A DNA stretch of 64,000 bases from Bretschneidera sinensis. Taxonomy: Eukaryota > Streptophyta > Magnoliopsida > Brassicales > Akaniaceae. A program made the translations under genes and the position numbers. Shown here in pieces: positions 43,499-54,459 of this stretch; position 1 is the stretch's first letter, and every line of letters begins with the position of its first letter. The notes beneath the pieces are model-generated. The model was not told the origin of the DNA and made no database searches. It was given only the letters and a program-made list of their open reading frames with translations. Location: positions 102,147,088-102,211,087 of the forward strand of contig CM043702.1 of the NCBI GenBank assembly GCA_023935145.1, in the 5' to 3' direction.

Positions 43499-45238
43499 AT
43501 TGTGCCTCCTCTTGAGTGTGCATAGATCCTTAATGACTTTAGCATAGTTGGGAACCTGTTTTATGACATGAAGAAGAGAGAGGTTAATTTTAACATGCTG
43601 AAGCTATTCAAGGATCTCACCTTTTAATGCCGAATTTTTCTCCTTAGGCTTAAGGAGTGCTTGAGGGAAAGGCACTGGTGAAGAATTAGTATGAGCATCT
43701 TGTTCCTTTGGGGCTTCATCCTTATTGCTCACGGTGTTAGGACTCAAGTTTGATGGTAAAGTGGGTCCGTCAAGTTTCTTACCACTACGAGTGATCATGG
43801 CATTAACCTCTTTAACATTGTGATTTTTCGGATCGGAGGTTTGTGCCATATGTTGTCCCCTTGGATTTTGTTGTGGCTACGAAGGAAACCAACCTTGCTC
43901 TTGAATTGTCAAGAAACTAGTCAACTTGGTGAGTTGGCTTTTTATTTCCTTTTGCTCCTCTTTGATCCCTTTTTGCTCCTCTAGCAACCGTTGATTTATC
44001 TTGCCTTGTTCTTCCGCACTCTTGGTATGTACCTGCAGAAATGACTTAAACATATCTTCCAATGGTAAATATTGTTGTGGTGCATTAGATGAGGTTTCTT
44101 CCGGTTTCTATTATGCACTAGAATGGGGATGAGGTTGTATATCGGATCTCCAATGGGTGCTAGATTGGGCAGGAGGTTGCACATCAGAATTGTAGGTGTT
44201 AGAGTAGGGTGAGTATGGTTTCCTAAAGGGTATACCCAAATCATTACACTCTCCCTTCATCTCAAAATAAGCTGGACAATCCTTAGGTACATGATCTACC
44301 CCATTACACATAAAACAAGGTTCATGGGACTCTACCCTAGCAACAGGTTCGGGGGCTCTAACATCCTTGGTTTTTAAGGTTTAATCCTTAAGTTGATAAA
44401 TTCTAGTAGGTTGATTTCTACTAGTACTTTCCATGGCATTTGGGCCTGTCCAAGTGTGGGCTTTTTCTGATAGGTCATCTAGGAAATCAATGGCTTGGTC
44501 GGGATCTTTTTGAAGAAAATCCCCATTGCACATCATTTCTATTAATTGTCTTTCCCTACTTAGGAGTCCATCATAGAAATAGCTAACTACCCGCCAACTT
44601 TCATACCCATGGTGTGGACGAGAATTCAAAAGGTCCTTGAAACGTTCCCAAACTTGATATAAGGTTTCACTCTCCTTTTGTTCAAAGTTTGAGATTTCTC
44701 TCTTAAGGTTATTGGTCTTATGGGTTGGGAAATGCTTTTGGAAGAAGGCTTGAGTCATCTCATCCCAACTACCTATAGACCTAGGCCTTAATGAGTAAAG
44801 CCAAACCTTGGCCTTTTCCTTAAGTGAAAAAGGGAAAAACCGAAGTTTGACGGTGTCTACCATATTAGCCCTATTTTGAAAAGTTGCTACTACTTCCTCA
44901 AATTCCCTAATATGGACATATGGGTTTTCATTCTCAAACCCATAGAAGGTTGGTAGCAATTGGATCATGCCCGGCTTAAACTCAGGTTATTGAATATTAG
45001 GGGGGAACATGATACAAGATGGTGTGGCCGTTCGGCCAGGATACAAGTAGTCCTTAAGTGTCCTAGCAACATTTTCGTTGTGATTGTCGGCCATGTTAAC
45101 AAAGTCCTCTAAATTCTTGTTTGGGGGTGCACTATGGTTTGATCTAGGTGAGGTTTCACTAACGGACAAGGAAAGAGAGGGTAACTTTATTTTGGGTTCT
45201 CTAATGAATCTACCTCGCGAATCTCTCGGTCTAAGCAT
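43499..45238 (-). pseudogene. Athila Gag
   Basis: The start MLRPRDSRGRFIREPK at 45238 is the usual Athila-type N-terminus. The retrotransposon-gag core lies at 44968-44381: YGFENENPYVHIREFEEV, LRFFPFSLKEKAKVWLYS, FFQKHFPTHKTN and SRERQLIEMMCNGDFL. A zinc knuckle CFMCNGVDHVPKDC follows at about 44313-44272, then a coiled coil (EEQKGIKEEQKEIKSQL) and NAMITRSGKKLDGP. The whole stretch stays in one frame with about six stops, each a single C-to-T or G-to-A step from Q or W. Confidence 0.92.
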
Positions 45239-45370
45239 GCACCAATTGAGTTAGAGGGGAAATAAATAAAACAAAATAATAAAAGAAAATCAAAAAATCA
45301 AAACAAAGAGAAAAGAACAATATTACCGTCTTTGTCTCAAAGTTGACAATCTTCCTTAAGTTAAGCGCGC

Positions 45371-45389
45371 TTCCCCGGCAATGGCGCCA
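45371..45389 (-). other. Athila primer-binding site
   Basis: On the minus strand TGGCGCCATTGCCGGGGAA lies five bases after the LTR. This is the form used by Athila and related plant gypsy elements, usually matched to an aspartate tRNA. Confidence 0.85.
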
Positions 45390-45394
45390 AAATT

Positions 45395-46741
45395 TGATTA
45401 TGCTCAAACTATTACATGGTTATTATGTATAGATGAGGTGTCGATCCCACGAGGAAACGTGAACTACAAGAAAATTTGTAAACTTTGACACGAACGATAA
45501 AAGTTAAATGAAAGAATTTGAGTTTTGATGATGAAGTATGGTGAGAAAATTGTGTAAATATAATTGAGAATATAAACGGAGAAACAACAAGGTTCCGGGA
45601 ATCCTTTCTAGGTTCATTGCCTTGCTCCACTCCCAATTCAATTGGTTTATCTTGATTGCTAGTTTTACATCCCATACAAGCAATCGGTAAATATTCAATT
45701 AAAGCACATGAACACCCTAATGTAATTGCTACAAATTACTCTTTAGTTTCGATTCAAGCACACATGACCTATCTCATAGATTATCAAGAAATGACAATAT
45801 ATCTCAATGACAATACCACAGTAATGGACAATCTATAAGATAAATTTACCGAAATCAATCACATCTAAACAACTTGACATAAGAAGAGTTTGACTAAACT
45901 TATATGGAGGAGGAAGATGCAATCACCGGATTAAGAGTAAATCCTCTAATTCTTACTTAATCAAAGAGTAAATCATAAACAATATTCAACAATAAATCCT
46001 TATAACTAAATCAAAAATGAAAAATAAGAACAACTAGACCTAGGAATTCATCCCTTTGCCTTGCTTGGAGATTAGTTGGCCATGGGGCTCAAGCTTGATG
46101 AAAAGGAATATGGAGCTCTCTCTTGATTTCCAGCATAAAACAGACCTAGAGGCTGCAAACCCTTAGTGTTCTATATATAGACCATAAGGTTTAGGGGCAT
46201 TTTGGGCTCAAAAATACCATTTGAACGCCCTGATTAGGTTAGGGGACCATGTGCGCGCCGCACTTCAACCTTTCCAGGCTGCGGTGCACACCTTTGGTCC
46301 GGGATTAGAGCCTTGCTGGAGGCCATGGCATCCTTGATCCAAGCCACGATACCCATGGTGATTCAAAGATGGTGGTGGTGCTGTAGGCCGCGGTGGCCCT
46401 TCGGCCAAGACGTGGCGCACACTGTTGTCCAGAGTTTTACAAAGTTTGTGGAGTCTTCTGGTTGTGGCACACACTGAGGACTTGACTTTTCTTCCTTCTT
46501 TGCTTCTTCGCAACCACTCCAACACTCCGTTACACATGGAATTGTGGCGCTTTAAGCATCGATAGCTTTTCCATCTCTTTTTAACTCAAAGTACCTGAAA
46601 ATGCACCGAAATATATCAATGATCCAAGAATGACACTTTAGAATTATTAAGGTATAAATGAGTAATTCAACCCTAGATCAACCCTAAAATGTTAACAAGT
46701 AAGTACTGTTAAGATGCATTTTATGACTCTCATCATCATCA
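45395..46741 (-). repeat. Athila 5' LTR
   Basis: It is the partner of 27505-28845. Its outer end has six extra bases (TCATCA), a small trinucleotide expansion, so the LTR ends at 46741 and the duplication CTCCC is 46742-46746. The CTATATATAG box is at 46171-46180. Confidence 0.9.
46171..46180 (-). promoter_or_regulatory. Athila LTR TATA box
   Basis: CTATATATAG is identical in both LTRs and palindromic. On the minus strand it lies about 570 bp from the LTR start and would set the start of element RNA. Confidence 0.5.
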
Positions 46742-46746
46742 CTCCC

Positions 46747-46880
46747 GTTGTCAACCAGGACACGCCTGACATTGTGATTGGCCACGAGAAGAGAGATGAC
46801 CACGGTGTCGTCATACGGGGTCCAGACTCCCTCCAAGTCCTCGTCAGCAAAAGTGATGGTTGTATCCATCTTTCATCTCT
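46747..46880 (-). pseudogene. Protease, upstream half, of the Tat element
   Basis: The minus reading gives an ANHNVRR strand and then VLVDNG, the catalytic loop, and stops at the Athila LTR. The second half, starting with the residues after the loop, is at 27499 and below. The target site thus lies inside the active-site loop. Confidence 0.85.
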
Positions 46881-46889
46881 TATGGGTTT

Positions 46890-48418
46890 CGGTGATCGAG
46901 GCTTTGGACTAGGCATAAATCTTTTTGCGGTTCCTGAAAGTGCCTCCTACTATGGGCCCTCCACAAATGGTCTTAATGACCTTGGCTGTAGCGACCTCTG
47001 ATTTCTTGTGGTTGAACTCTCCGAGGCTCAGCCTGGGACTCTTTCGAGTAGGCCAGACCATCCTATCCCGATTGAAAGGGCGCTCAGGACTCCTCCGGGG
47101 TCGCTACGTGAACTTCTCCGACTAGGGCCTAGTGAATTCTTTTAGCTGCCCCCTATTGATGAAGGCTTCTATCTGGTACTTTAGTGCCTGACAATCTTCT
47201 GTGTCGTGTCCGTGGTTCCTATGGAAACAACACCATTTGTCTCAGTCCTCATTGAGGTGGAGCAGTTTTGAAAGCCACTGCAAGATCGCCTTGTCCTAGA
47301 TCTGCATCAAGACGTCGGTTCTGGATGCGTTGAGAGGGGTAAAGCTCCCGAAGGGCTTGGGGACCCTGGGTCTGTCCTCGTGGAAGGGTCCCTTGAGAGG
47401 TTCCTGATGCGGACTGGTAGGGCCCCTCATTTTTCTTTCTGCGTCCCCTTCCTGTTCTTTTCAAAAGGCCTAGTCATCCTCTGCCAGCATGTATTTCTCG
47501 GCTCGGGCCAAGATCTCATTCATGTCACTGGGCGATCGCTTAGTGAGTTTTGAGCTGAAAATCCCATATCTCAACTTGTTCTTAAATGCTAGCATCTGGA
47601 CACTGGGGTCGAGGTCGGGGATCTCCCAGGCCGTCGAATTAAACCTTGATATGTAAGGTCAGAGTTTTTCCCCTTTTAACTGGATGATGTTAAACAAGGA
47701 CTCCGAGGTTTTCTTAAGACATTTACTGCTAAGAAAGTGTGAGGCAAAGGCATAGCTTAACTCTTTGAACGTGCAGATACCCCCTGGTTTCAGAAGAGAA
47801 TACCACGTCACGGTCGCCTTCTCAAGCGTCAGGGGGAAAGCTCGACACATCACTGGATTAGAATGCCTGTGGAGCATCATCGTGGTTTTGTAGTGTTGGA
47901 GGTGGTCTAGGGGGTCTGTAGAACCATCATAAGGTTTGATCTGAGGCATTCAAAAGTTTGGCGGGAGAGGGTCCTCAAGGACCTCCTAAGTGAAGGGAGG
48001 GTCCTAGACGTTGAGCTCATCCATGATGCTATGGTTACGACCCTTGAGTGCTTCGTTAATCCGTCCTTCCATGTCCTCTATCCACTTACTGAGGCCCTCA
48101 CTGCACTCGGACGAGGGTTTTCATTTGGACTTGGCCATCCGAGGCGGGGAAGACTCTAACGGGGGCCCCACAATTGGCTGAGCCGGTGCGGCTAGGGTTC
48201 GGCCATGGTGGTGGGGGAGAAGGCTGGAGAGCCCCTCTGTGAACCTCAGCGGTCAGGTCAGCCACCAGTCGTGAGAGTTCCACGAAATGCACTTGGAGCA
48301 TAGCCATGTTGGGGCGTGCATCGGATTCGGCTGAGGAACTTGATCCAGACCTATGGGTGCGAGTACTAGCCCCTGCTGCTCCTTTACTGGCATCCCCGGT
48401 AGTGTGTTTAGGTGGCAT
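46890..48418 (-). pseudogene. Gag of the Tat element
   Basis: The start at 48418 opens MPPKHTTGDASKG with a serine-rich N-terminus. The retrotransposon-gag core lies at 47949-47659: IKPYDGSTDPLDHLQHY, AFPLTLEKATVTWY and FASHF. A SRFNSTA segment and AEKYMLAED follow at about 47640-47480. A CCFHRNHGHDTEDC motif (cysteines and histidines) with LKYQIEAFI is at about 47180-47235, typical of plant Tat and related gags. Stops and frame changes are moderate. It would form particles and bind element RNA. Confidence 0.8.
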
Positions 48419-48472
48419 GGAAATAGATGTGCTCTTTAGATATCTTCGCTTTCACTGTTTACTAAGGATGGT

Positions 48473-48494
48473 GGTTTCCCACGGACGGCGTCAA
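48473..48494 (-). other. Primer-binding site of the Tat element
   Basis: On the minus strand, two bases after the LTR, the sequence TTGACGCCGTCCGTGGGAA resembles the GGCGCCGT-type tRNA-complementary sites common in Tat elements, with a G-to-A change in the first GGCG. The exact tRNA cannot be named without a tRNA set from this genome. Confidence 0.55.
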
Positions 48495-48496
48495 TC

Positions 48497-48997
48497 TACT
48501 GAGGCCAAAAACGTGTTTACTGAGCTGGAGGCCGGACTTCATGGGAACCTGCATAAGGGAGAAGAGTTAGGCTAGGGGGTCGCCGGAGGCGATGCCTCCG
48601 AGGATGCTCCGAAGCTTTTGTTAGTGTATGATAAGGAGTATGAGAATAATAGTGTTCTTTTTCTTTTTGTTCGGAAGAATCTGCCCTTTTGGAGTGTGCA
48701 CCTGAATCGTTTTATAGGATTTTGAGACGGCCTTTCATCCAGGGTGGTGGTGACGTGGAGGCCCAGCTGGGTGGGAAATGATGCCCAAGAGGCCCAGTTG
48801 TGTGGCCTTGCTGTCTCGGTTAGGGGCTATCCACGCATGAGGCAGCTCTTGTGTTAAAGGCGTTGTGACCCGGAGGGTGGTGATGACCTGGGGTCCAGTT
48901 GTCTGAGCCAAGGTCATCCGCGTGTCGCCCAACTATATATCCTTGGGATGGTCCACATGTTGTCTCTCTATTGGGTGTGTTTTTTTTAGTAGTATCA
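48497..48997 (-). repeat. Tat 5' LTR
   Basis: It is the partner of 19525-20025, with the same order of landmarks, for example AGGATGCTCCGAAGCTTTTG and GGCCCAGTTGTGTGGCC. Its inner end has decayed from TGTTGATACC to TACTGAGGCC. The target duplication ATAAC follows at 48998-49002. Confidence 0.85.
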
Positions 48998-49002
48998 ATA
49001 AC

Positions 49003-49135
49003 TAAGTGCTGACTAGTAATCAATAGAAATAAATTGTTTACTATATGTGTGATTCCCACACCTATAGTGAAACACTAGGAGGCTCAGAAATTAACTGCAG
49101 AAACATCAATAGAAATAAATTGTTTCATCGTGCAT
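49003..49135 (+). repeat. Right part of tandem unit 1
   Basis: It begins TAAGTGCTGACTAGTAATC and matches 49613-49740 after the second copy. Together with 19037-19524 it forms one unit of about 620 bp that was split by the Tat insertion. Confidence 0.75.
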
Positions 49136-49756
49136 TGCACTATTTCAATAAGGTCAATTTTTTTCTAAGTGAAGGAGAATGATGCATAATGGGAAAGCAA
49201 AGATTACCTAGTAATTATAATATTCTTGAGAATCAAGTTGTTATATTCTAAGATTTTACTTTAGAAAATTAGAGATTCTATTTTGTTTTCTTATTTAGTT
49301 ACTAATGGTGTCTATATAAGAGCACCTATATATTAGGGTTTTAATTATAGATTTGAATTACTTACTAAACTGTTGAGATTTGGTATCTCCCCTCTATTGC
49401 TCTTCATTTCTCTATCCCTAATTCTTCTATCTTCACCTCTCATTTCCTCTTTTCATGGTAACCAAATTTTCTACATCTTTCCTATCTTCACCATACTCTA
49501 CTGTTGTCTTCTCCAATCTTCCAATTTACTCTCTTTATTCCTTTTCTTCTACTTCTCCCTCGATCTATTTATGCTTCTTTAGTGACTATCCTACTTCATA
49601 ACCAAGTGCTGACTAGTAATCAATAGAAATAAATTGTTTACTATGTGTGCGATTCCCACACTTATAGTGAAACACTAGGAGGCTCAGAAATTAACTGCAG
49701 AAAAATCAACAAAAAAAGGGGGAACCAGTAGCAGCAATAAATTTCATAAGAGTGCA
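49136..49756 (+). repeat. Tandem unit 2 (LTR-like)
   Basis: The unit starts CATCGTGCATTGCAC and contains TCTATATAAGAGCACC (49312-49327), a promoter-like TATA box that is missing in unit 1 because of a 24-bp gap. A pyrimidine-rich leader with a 69-codon frame follows. It looks like retroelement LTR sequence, but ends and family are not determined. Confidence 0.55.
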
Positions 49757-52265
49757 GAGGATGCCTTGGAGAAATGAAACAAGGAAAAAAAGGCATAGTT
49801 TTAATGCTATACACATGAACCCTAATTAGCTTGAATTAAGACTTGTTATAAAAAATAAATAAATGAAAAAGATTTTGTTGAGTTGAATTGAAAACACAGT
49901 GCTCATGACATGCATAGACTATGAGAGAGATAGAGAGAGAGAGAGAGAGAGTAACATATTATTTTATATTATTATGCGATTTGTAATTTATAAACAATTT
50001 TTTTTGTACCAAAATTATGAATAAATTATTAGAGACTATAACAAGTAAGATATTGTTTATGGAAAAGGCATGTCCTAGTCAAAGTACTAAAATTTACTAG
50101 TAGAATTTTTGGAACACACAATGTATGCATATATTTTATAATTATAAAATTTATAATGATTTATTTGTAAAATAAAAAATTATGCTTTTACAGCAATATG
50201 CACCTCAAATATAAACTGAAAATGGGAATTTTCATTGCTAAATATAATCTATCTTCTTTTTATTTCTTATATTTGCATCAATTTGTTCAAATGTTAGCTA
50301 AAGCATTCTCAGTGTGCTCCGGTACCGAGTAACCTATGACAAATTTGTCATTCATTCATTGCCGTTGGGATAGAGTTGAACCATGAGGTGCCAGCCTGCA
50401 ACAGAATGTAAGTACATAAAACTGTTGGATTTAGCTAAAAAGGACTTAATAGAAGATCAGATGTCACATATGCCTTCAGATGCTTGGATGGAAAAAATGA
50501 ATAATGGAAATTGATTAAACAACACACAAAAATATAGTCCAGTAGAAAGAAAAATCAATAAAGAGGTTGATTAAGAGAGGAAATTATAAAAAGTGAGAAA
50601 AGAGTATTTATTATTTGGGAATCAAATGTAGCCAAATTTCTAGCAAATATTTCACGAATTATTTTAAGATCCGTAATTCTTAAGGATAACTAATGAGTTG
50701 TTCCTGCATGCATGCATGCAAAGACGAAAACAAGGCGCATGCACACGTATAGACAGATCGTAAAAAGAAAATCAAGGGAAAATTACAGATTAGTTCTCGT
50801 GGTTAGCCTTATACTAATTTAGGTCCTTGTGTTTGTAAACATAAAATTTACAGATTTTAAAATTGATTGTATTGTAGAAACGTCAACGGACCAACTCGTA
50901 AAATTTGACAAATATTATCTGAATTTGATTGGTGAAAAAATATTGTTGAATAAGGAAGGAAGAATTTTATTTTGTATTGACAAAGGAAAGAAATGATTAA
51001 AAGAAAAAATAAAATATAAACAAATATTTACGTGGTTCAATTTATGAAACCTACTCCATGGGAATAGTAGAGAAATATTCACTATTAATGAGAGATTACA
51101 AGGATTTTATACAACTCTCTACAAATCAATTCTCTCTTGGTTGGTTTTTCTATGTTTCTCTCCTTGTTTTATTTTTTCTCTCGCTATCTTTTCTTGCTCC
51201 TTTTTTGTTTCTTTATTTCTTATTTTCTTATTGTTGTTTTGCCTTTCTCCACCTTCTTCAACCAAATTTATAGAATATTTTTACAAATTGTGTTCCTATT
51301 ACATCTAACTCCATGTTGTTTTAGACAGCCATAAGTTAGGTGCACCTAACTCCTTATTTGCTTAAAAGCCACCCCTGTGTTTCTTCCCGTTACTTTCTCT
51401 CTTTTGTTTTCTTCCTTTATTTTGTCCTATTTTTGTCTTTCTTACTTTTACTCTCTCTTTTGATTTCTTCCTTTTTTTTCTCCCAAATTTTCTCTTTCTT
51501 ATTTTTCCTTTCTCTCTTTTGTTTTCTTCCTTGTATTTCTTATGTTCTTTGATTTTGTATTCCTCATCTTGTGCTCACACATATTTTGCTGATCATCACA
51601 CTTTGTTTCTACTTTGTTTGCACTATTTATTTTTCATACACTTGTCTTATACTCTTTTTCACATTATTGTTCCCTCTTTCCTTATTCTTGCTTTGTACTA
51701 TTTTTTTTTTGTTTTGCTTAGCCCCCTGTTTTATAAAAAAAATAAAAATTGATATCTACATTTAGCCCCTTCCACATGTTCGTGCAGCTTTGCTACATAA
51801 CATATCCATAACTACTTTGTGAATTTGATATCAAATTTTCAGATCTTGACTAGAAATCTTCATGTTCGTCTCAAAAAGGATATGAGGGCTTACAATATAA
51901 GAATCGCTTTTGAGTTGCATACCTTAATTATAAGTTAATCCTGGAATCAGAAATCGTATTAGCCATATTTTGCATTTTATTATGCTTACATATTTTGTCT
52001 ATGTTGTTTATTTTATTACACTTTGCCATTTTTGTAAAAATTATTCTATTATACAGGCTACCATAGACAATATGTGTGTCATTTTTCTTTTGATATAAAA
52101 CTATGTCTTTTTTCGTTTTTAAGTTTAAAACTGTGTCGTTTTAGCTTTTAGGTTTAAAACTATTTTGTTTTTGCTTTTTCCCTCAGTATATAAAGCTCTC
52201 TTTGATAAGACCCCTTCATTTTTAGGCTTCAAAGTAGAAAATTTTCATTACGTTCATTGTGTTCC
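49757..52265. other. Noncoding flank without recognised gene
   Basis: It includes a GA microsatellite (49924-49951), an AT-rich part to 50760, a segment at about 50780-50900 with the wording of small dispersed plant elements, and a T/C-rich region at 51120-51760 whose short frames are compositional. No protein, RNA gene or clear terminal repeats were found. Part of 50985-51780 could be LTR-derived. Confidence 0.5.
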
Positions 52266-53104
52266 AGCAATACCCGTGTTCTTAAAGTAAGAGTAAAGAA
52301 GTAATTTGATAAATATGACATGGAGTTAAAATAATATATACATGAAAGATTTATTATCGAATAAAATATTTATTTTGAATAAAAAACCTGGAAGCATCCA
52401 AGTGTAGTAATAAAGAAAAAAAAAGGGTCAAGGTGTTGGCTGCCCAACATGCAAAGAAGTGCATGTTGGACAACACAAAGGTGGAAAATGGTGGCTAAGG
52501 TAAGTGAAATATAAAATGTAGTTTTGTTTTTATTTTTCTTACCAAATCTTGTTTGGTTTCTTTCTTTCTTCAATTCAAATTCCTTAGCAAAAAGTTATAA
52601 AGAAAATTTCTCCAATATTATAGATAGTACAGTCATCCAAATTGCAATAGTAAGTTGTCATCATATTTGAGGTGTTGGTGATCAGCAATATCAAGAAATT
52701 ACTAAAACGAGCAGGAAAGGCAAAGAGATGATCCACAGGTAACTTTAAGTGCTACGTGGTGAGTTAGATTTACTTTTAGTAATCAAAACCAATAAAAATA
52801 TGAAATTATGATATTTGGATAAATGGGTGAATTATAATGATTTAAAGATGTATTTTCTGTTATATATGAAAATTGATTGATTAGGAATTGGAAAGTGTGT
52901 TGAATATTAATTGTATGAGAATTTATATTTTAGATAGGATGAATTAATGAAAAATATGCTGAGAAGTTTTATGAAATTTCAGAAAAATATGATTGAAAAT
53001 TGGATATGATATATGAGGAGATAATTTAATGAATATGATAAAATAATAATTTTGACAAAGAGCTGGATAGCTAAATTGAATGCTTGAATGTATGCTTGTT
53101 TTCA

Positions 53105-53350
53105 TATTATTGCTCATATGCATGAAATAAAAGACCAGGAAGACAGTTGGTCTGCTTGTTTTCATATTATTGCTCATATGCATAAAATAAAAGACTGGGA
53201 AGGCAGTCGATCTAGCTTAAAATAAAAGACCGAGAAGGTAGCCAGTCTAGCGAAAAATAAAAGATCGGGAAGGTAGCCGGTCTAGCTAAAACTAAAAGAA
53301 TGAGAAGGCAGTCGGTCTTGCCGAAAAGACTAGGAAGGTAGCTAGACTGG
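53105..53350 (+). repeat. LTR minisatellite of hairpin-forming units
   Basis: Units of about 36 bp contain AATAAAAGACCGGGAAGGCAG variants and close with GGTCT or AGTCT. The arms AGACC and GGTCT can pair around a loop of about 12 bases in several units. The array recurs at 60025-60260 and, shorter and inverted, at about 63105-63165. Confidence 0.75.
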
Positions 53351-53930
53351 CTGAAACATGTCAAAATGTGGGAAGACATTCCCAAATGATAATATGAAAT
53401 GATATGATGAGAAAGAACGAAAGATAATTTAAATTCATGCATTGCATTTATTTTAAATATTGATTATTATTTATTGAGATGCTAGAGTATCAGCCTTGAT
53501 TGTGGAATTATTGATAGACAAATGAGTCTCATAGAGGGACATATATGATGAGAAAGAAATATTAAAGTAAGACATGATAAAAATTATTTGATTGACTAAT
53601 TATATGCTGTGAACCTCATAACAAGGTAAATAATGATGTTGAATTAATAATCTCAAATGATTAAATATATGAGAAGAAAAATTGATATGTTTGATAATTA
53701 ATTTAAGAAGAGATTGATAAATGGTTGGAATTATGATATGAGTAGTGATAATGGAATGCTATTATTGAATTATATGAGATAATAGATGAATGAATATTGG
53801 AAGATGATTTGAAAGAATGAATTATTATATGTGAAGAAATAGATGATTAATATTGGTGAATTAGAAATGATTTAATTATAAGATGTGATTGGAAGTATAT
53901 AATCGAGTACTTCTAGTAAATTTAATTGAC

Positions 53931-53947
53931 TGAGCTTGTGAAGCTCA
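53931..53947 (+). promoter_or_regulatory. Conserved LTR hairpin
   Basis: TGAGCTT-GTG-AAGCTCA forms a perfect 7-bp stem. The equivalent in the 3' LTR (60833-60849) is TGAGGTT-GTG-AACCTCA, where one base pair is flipped and still pairs. Confidence 0.55.
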
Positions 53948-54164
53948 CTTCTTATTGTTAAATAATTTCATATAGTGGGCAGGACAAATAGAATTGTGAG
54001 CTAAGATTTAGATTGAATCATTTTCTGTAAGCCACGTGGTCCACATCCTCAGACTAATGGAAATTTTTTTTGGTAAATATCAATGCATCATATGTTCTAT
54101 ATATTATTTCAGTTGAAATTTTAATAATGTAACTCTCTTGTTGAGGGTTGAGGATTGATGTGTA

Positions 54165-54225
<61 letters not shown>

Positions 54226-54351
54226 TCATTCAGTTGATGTATGTTTTTTTATATTGTTGCATATATATGTCGTGCTGGGATTTCAAAATGTGACGACACT
54301 ATCTCGGGGGGGGGGGGGGGGGTGCCAACCCGGGATGGGTCGTTACAATTT

Positions 54352-54363
54352 TGATATCAGAGC
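54352..54363 (+). other. Tekay primer-binding site
   Basis: TGATATCAGAGC, four bases after the LTR, is the initiator-methionine primer site TGGTATCAGAGC with one G-to-A change. Confidence 0.8.
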
Positions 54364-54459
54364 ATTAGGTTTTATGATTTTTTCGACTACATTCAAATTT
54401 AAAGAAGTGGAAGATCTAAACAAACTATATGTTAATGTAGAGTCTGAGGATGATATGTT

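Larger units (their letters stand above)
27505..46741 (-). mobile_element. Athila-type Ty3/gypsy element with a nested copia
   Basis: The LTRs (27505-28845 and 45395-46741) are direct repeats with only scattered differences. The pentamer CTCCC flanks it exactly at 27500-27504 and 46742-46746. On the minus strand come LTR, a TGGCGCC primer site, one gag-pol frame, a third ORF and a long 3' region, the layout of Athila elements. Without the copia it is about 11.9 kb. The coding region has only about a dozen stops and one frame change over roughly 1,790 codons, so it is fairly young. Confidence 0.92.
19525..48997 (-). mobile_element. Tat-lineage Ty3/gypsy element with nested insertions
   Basis: The 501-bp LTRs at 19525-20025 and 48497-48997 are direct repeats, and the pentamer ATAAC flanks the whole unit exactly. 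On the minus strand the order is LTR, PBS, gag, protease, [Athila insertion], protease end, RT, RNase H, integrase, an antisense ORF with intron, a satellite array, a polypurine tract and LTR. Without the Athila and its passengers the element is about 10.2 kb. LTRs differ by clearly more than those of the Athila inside it, as expected if it is older. Confidence 0.9.
52266..54347 (+). repeat. Tekay 5' LTR
   Basis: Its start has decayed (AGCAATACC against TGTAATACC in the partner) and it ends TCGTTACA. It holds a minisatellite at 53105-53350, a hairpin at 53931-53947, a TG/TA microsatellite at 54161-54226 and a run of 17 G at 54306-54322. Confidence 0.88.

Noticed and set aside
51058..51765. 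Series of hydrophobic small ORFs suggesting membrane proteins
   Set aside because: T-rich composition on the plus strand yields F/L/S-rich frames with no conserved features and no continuous frame.
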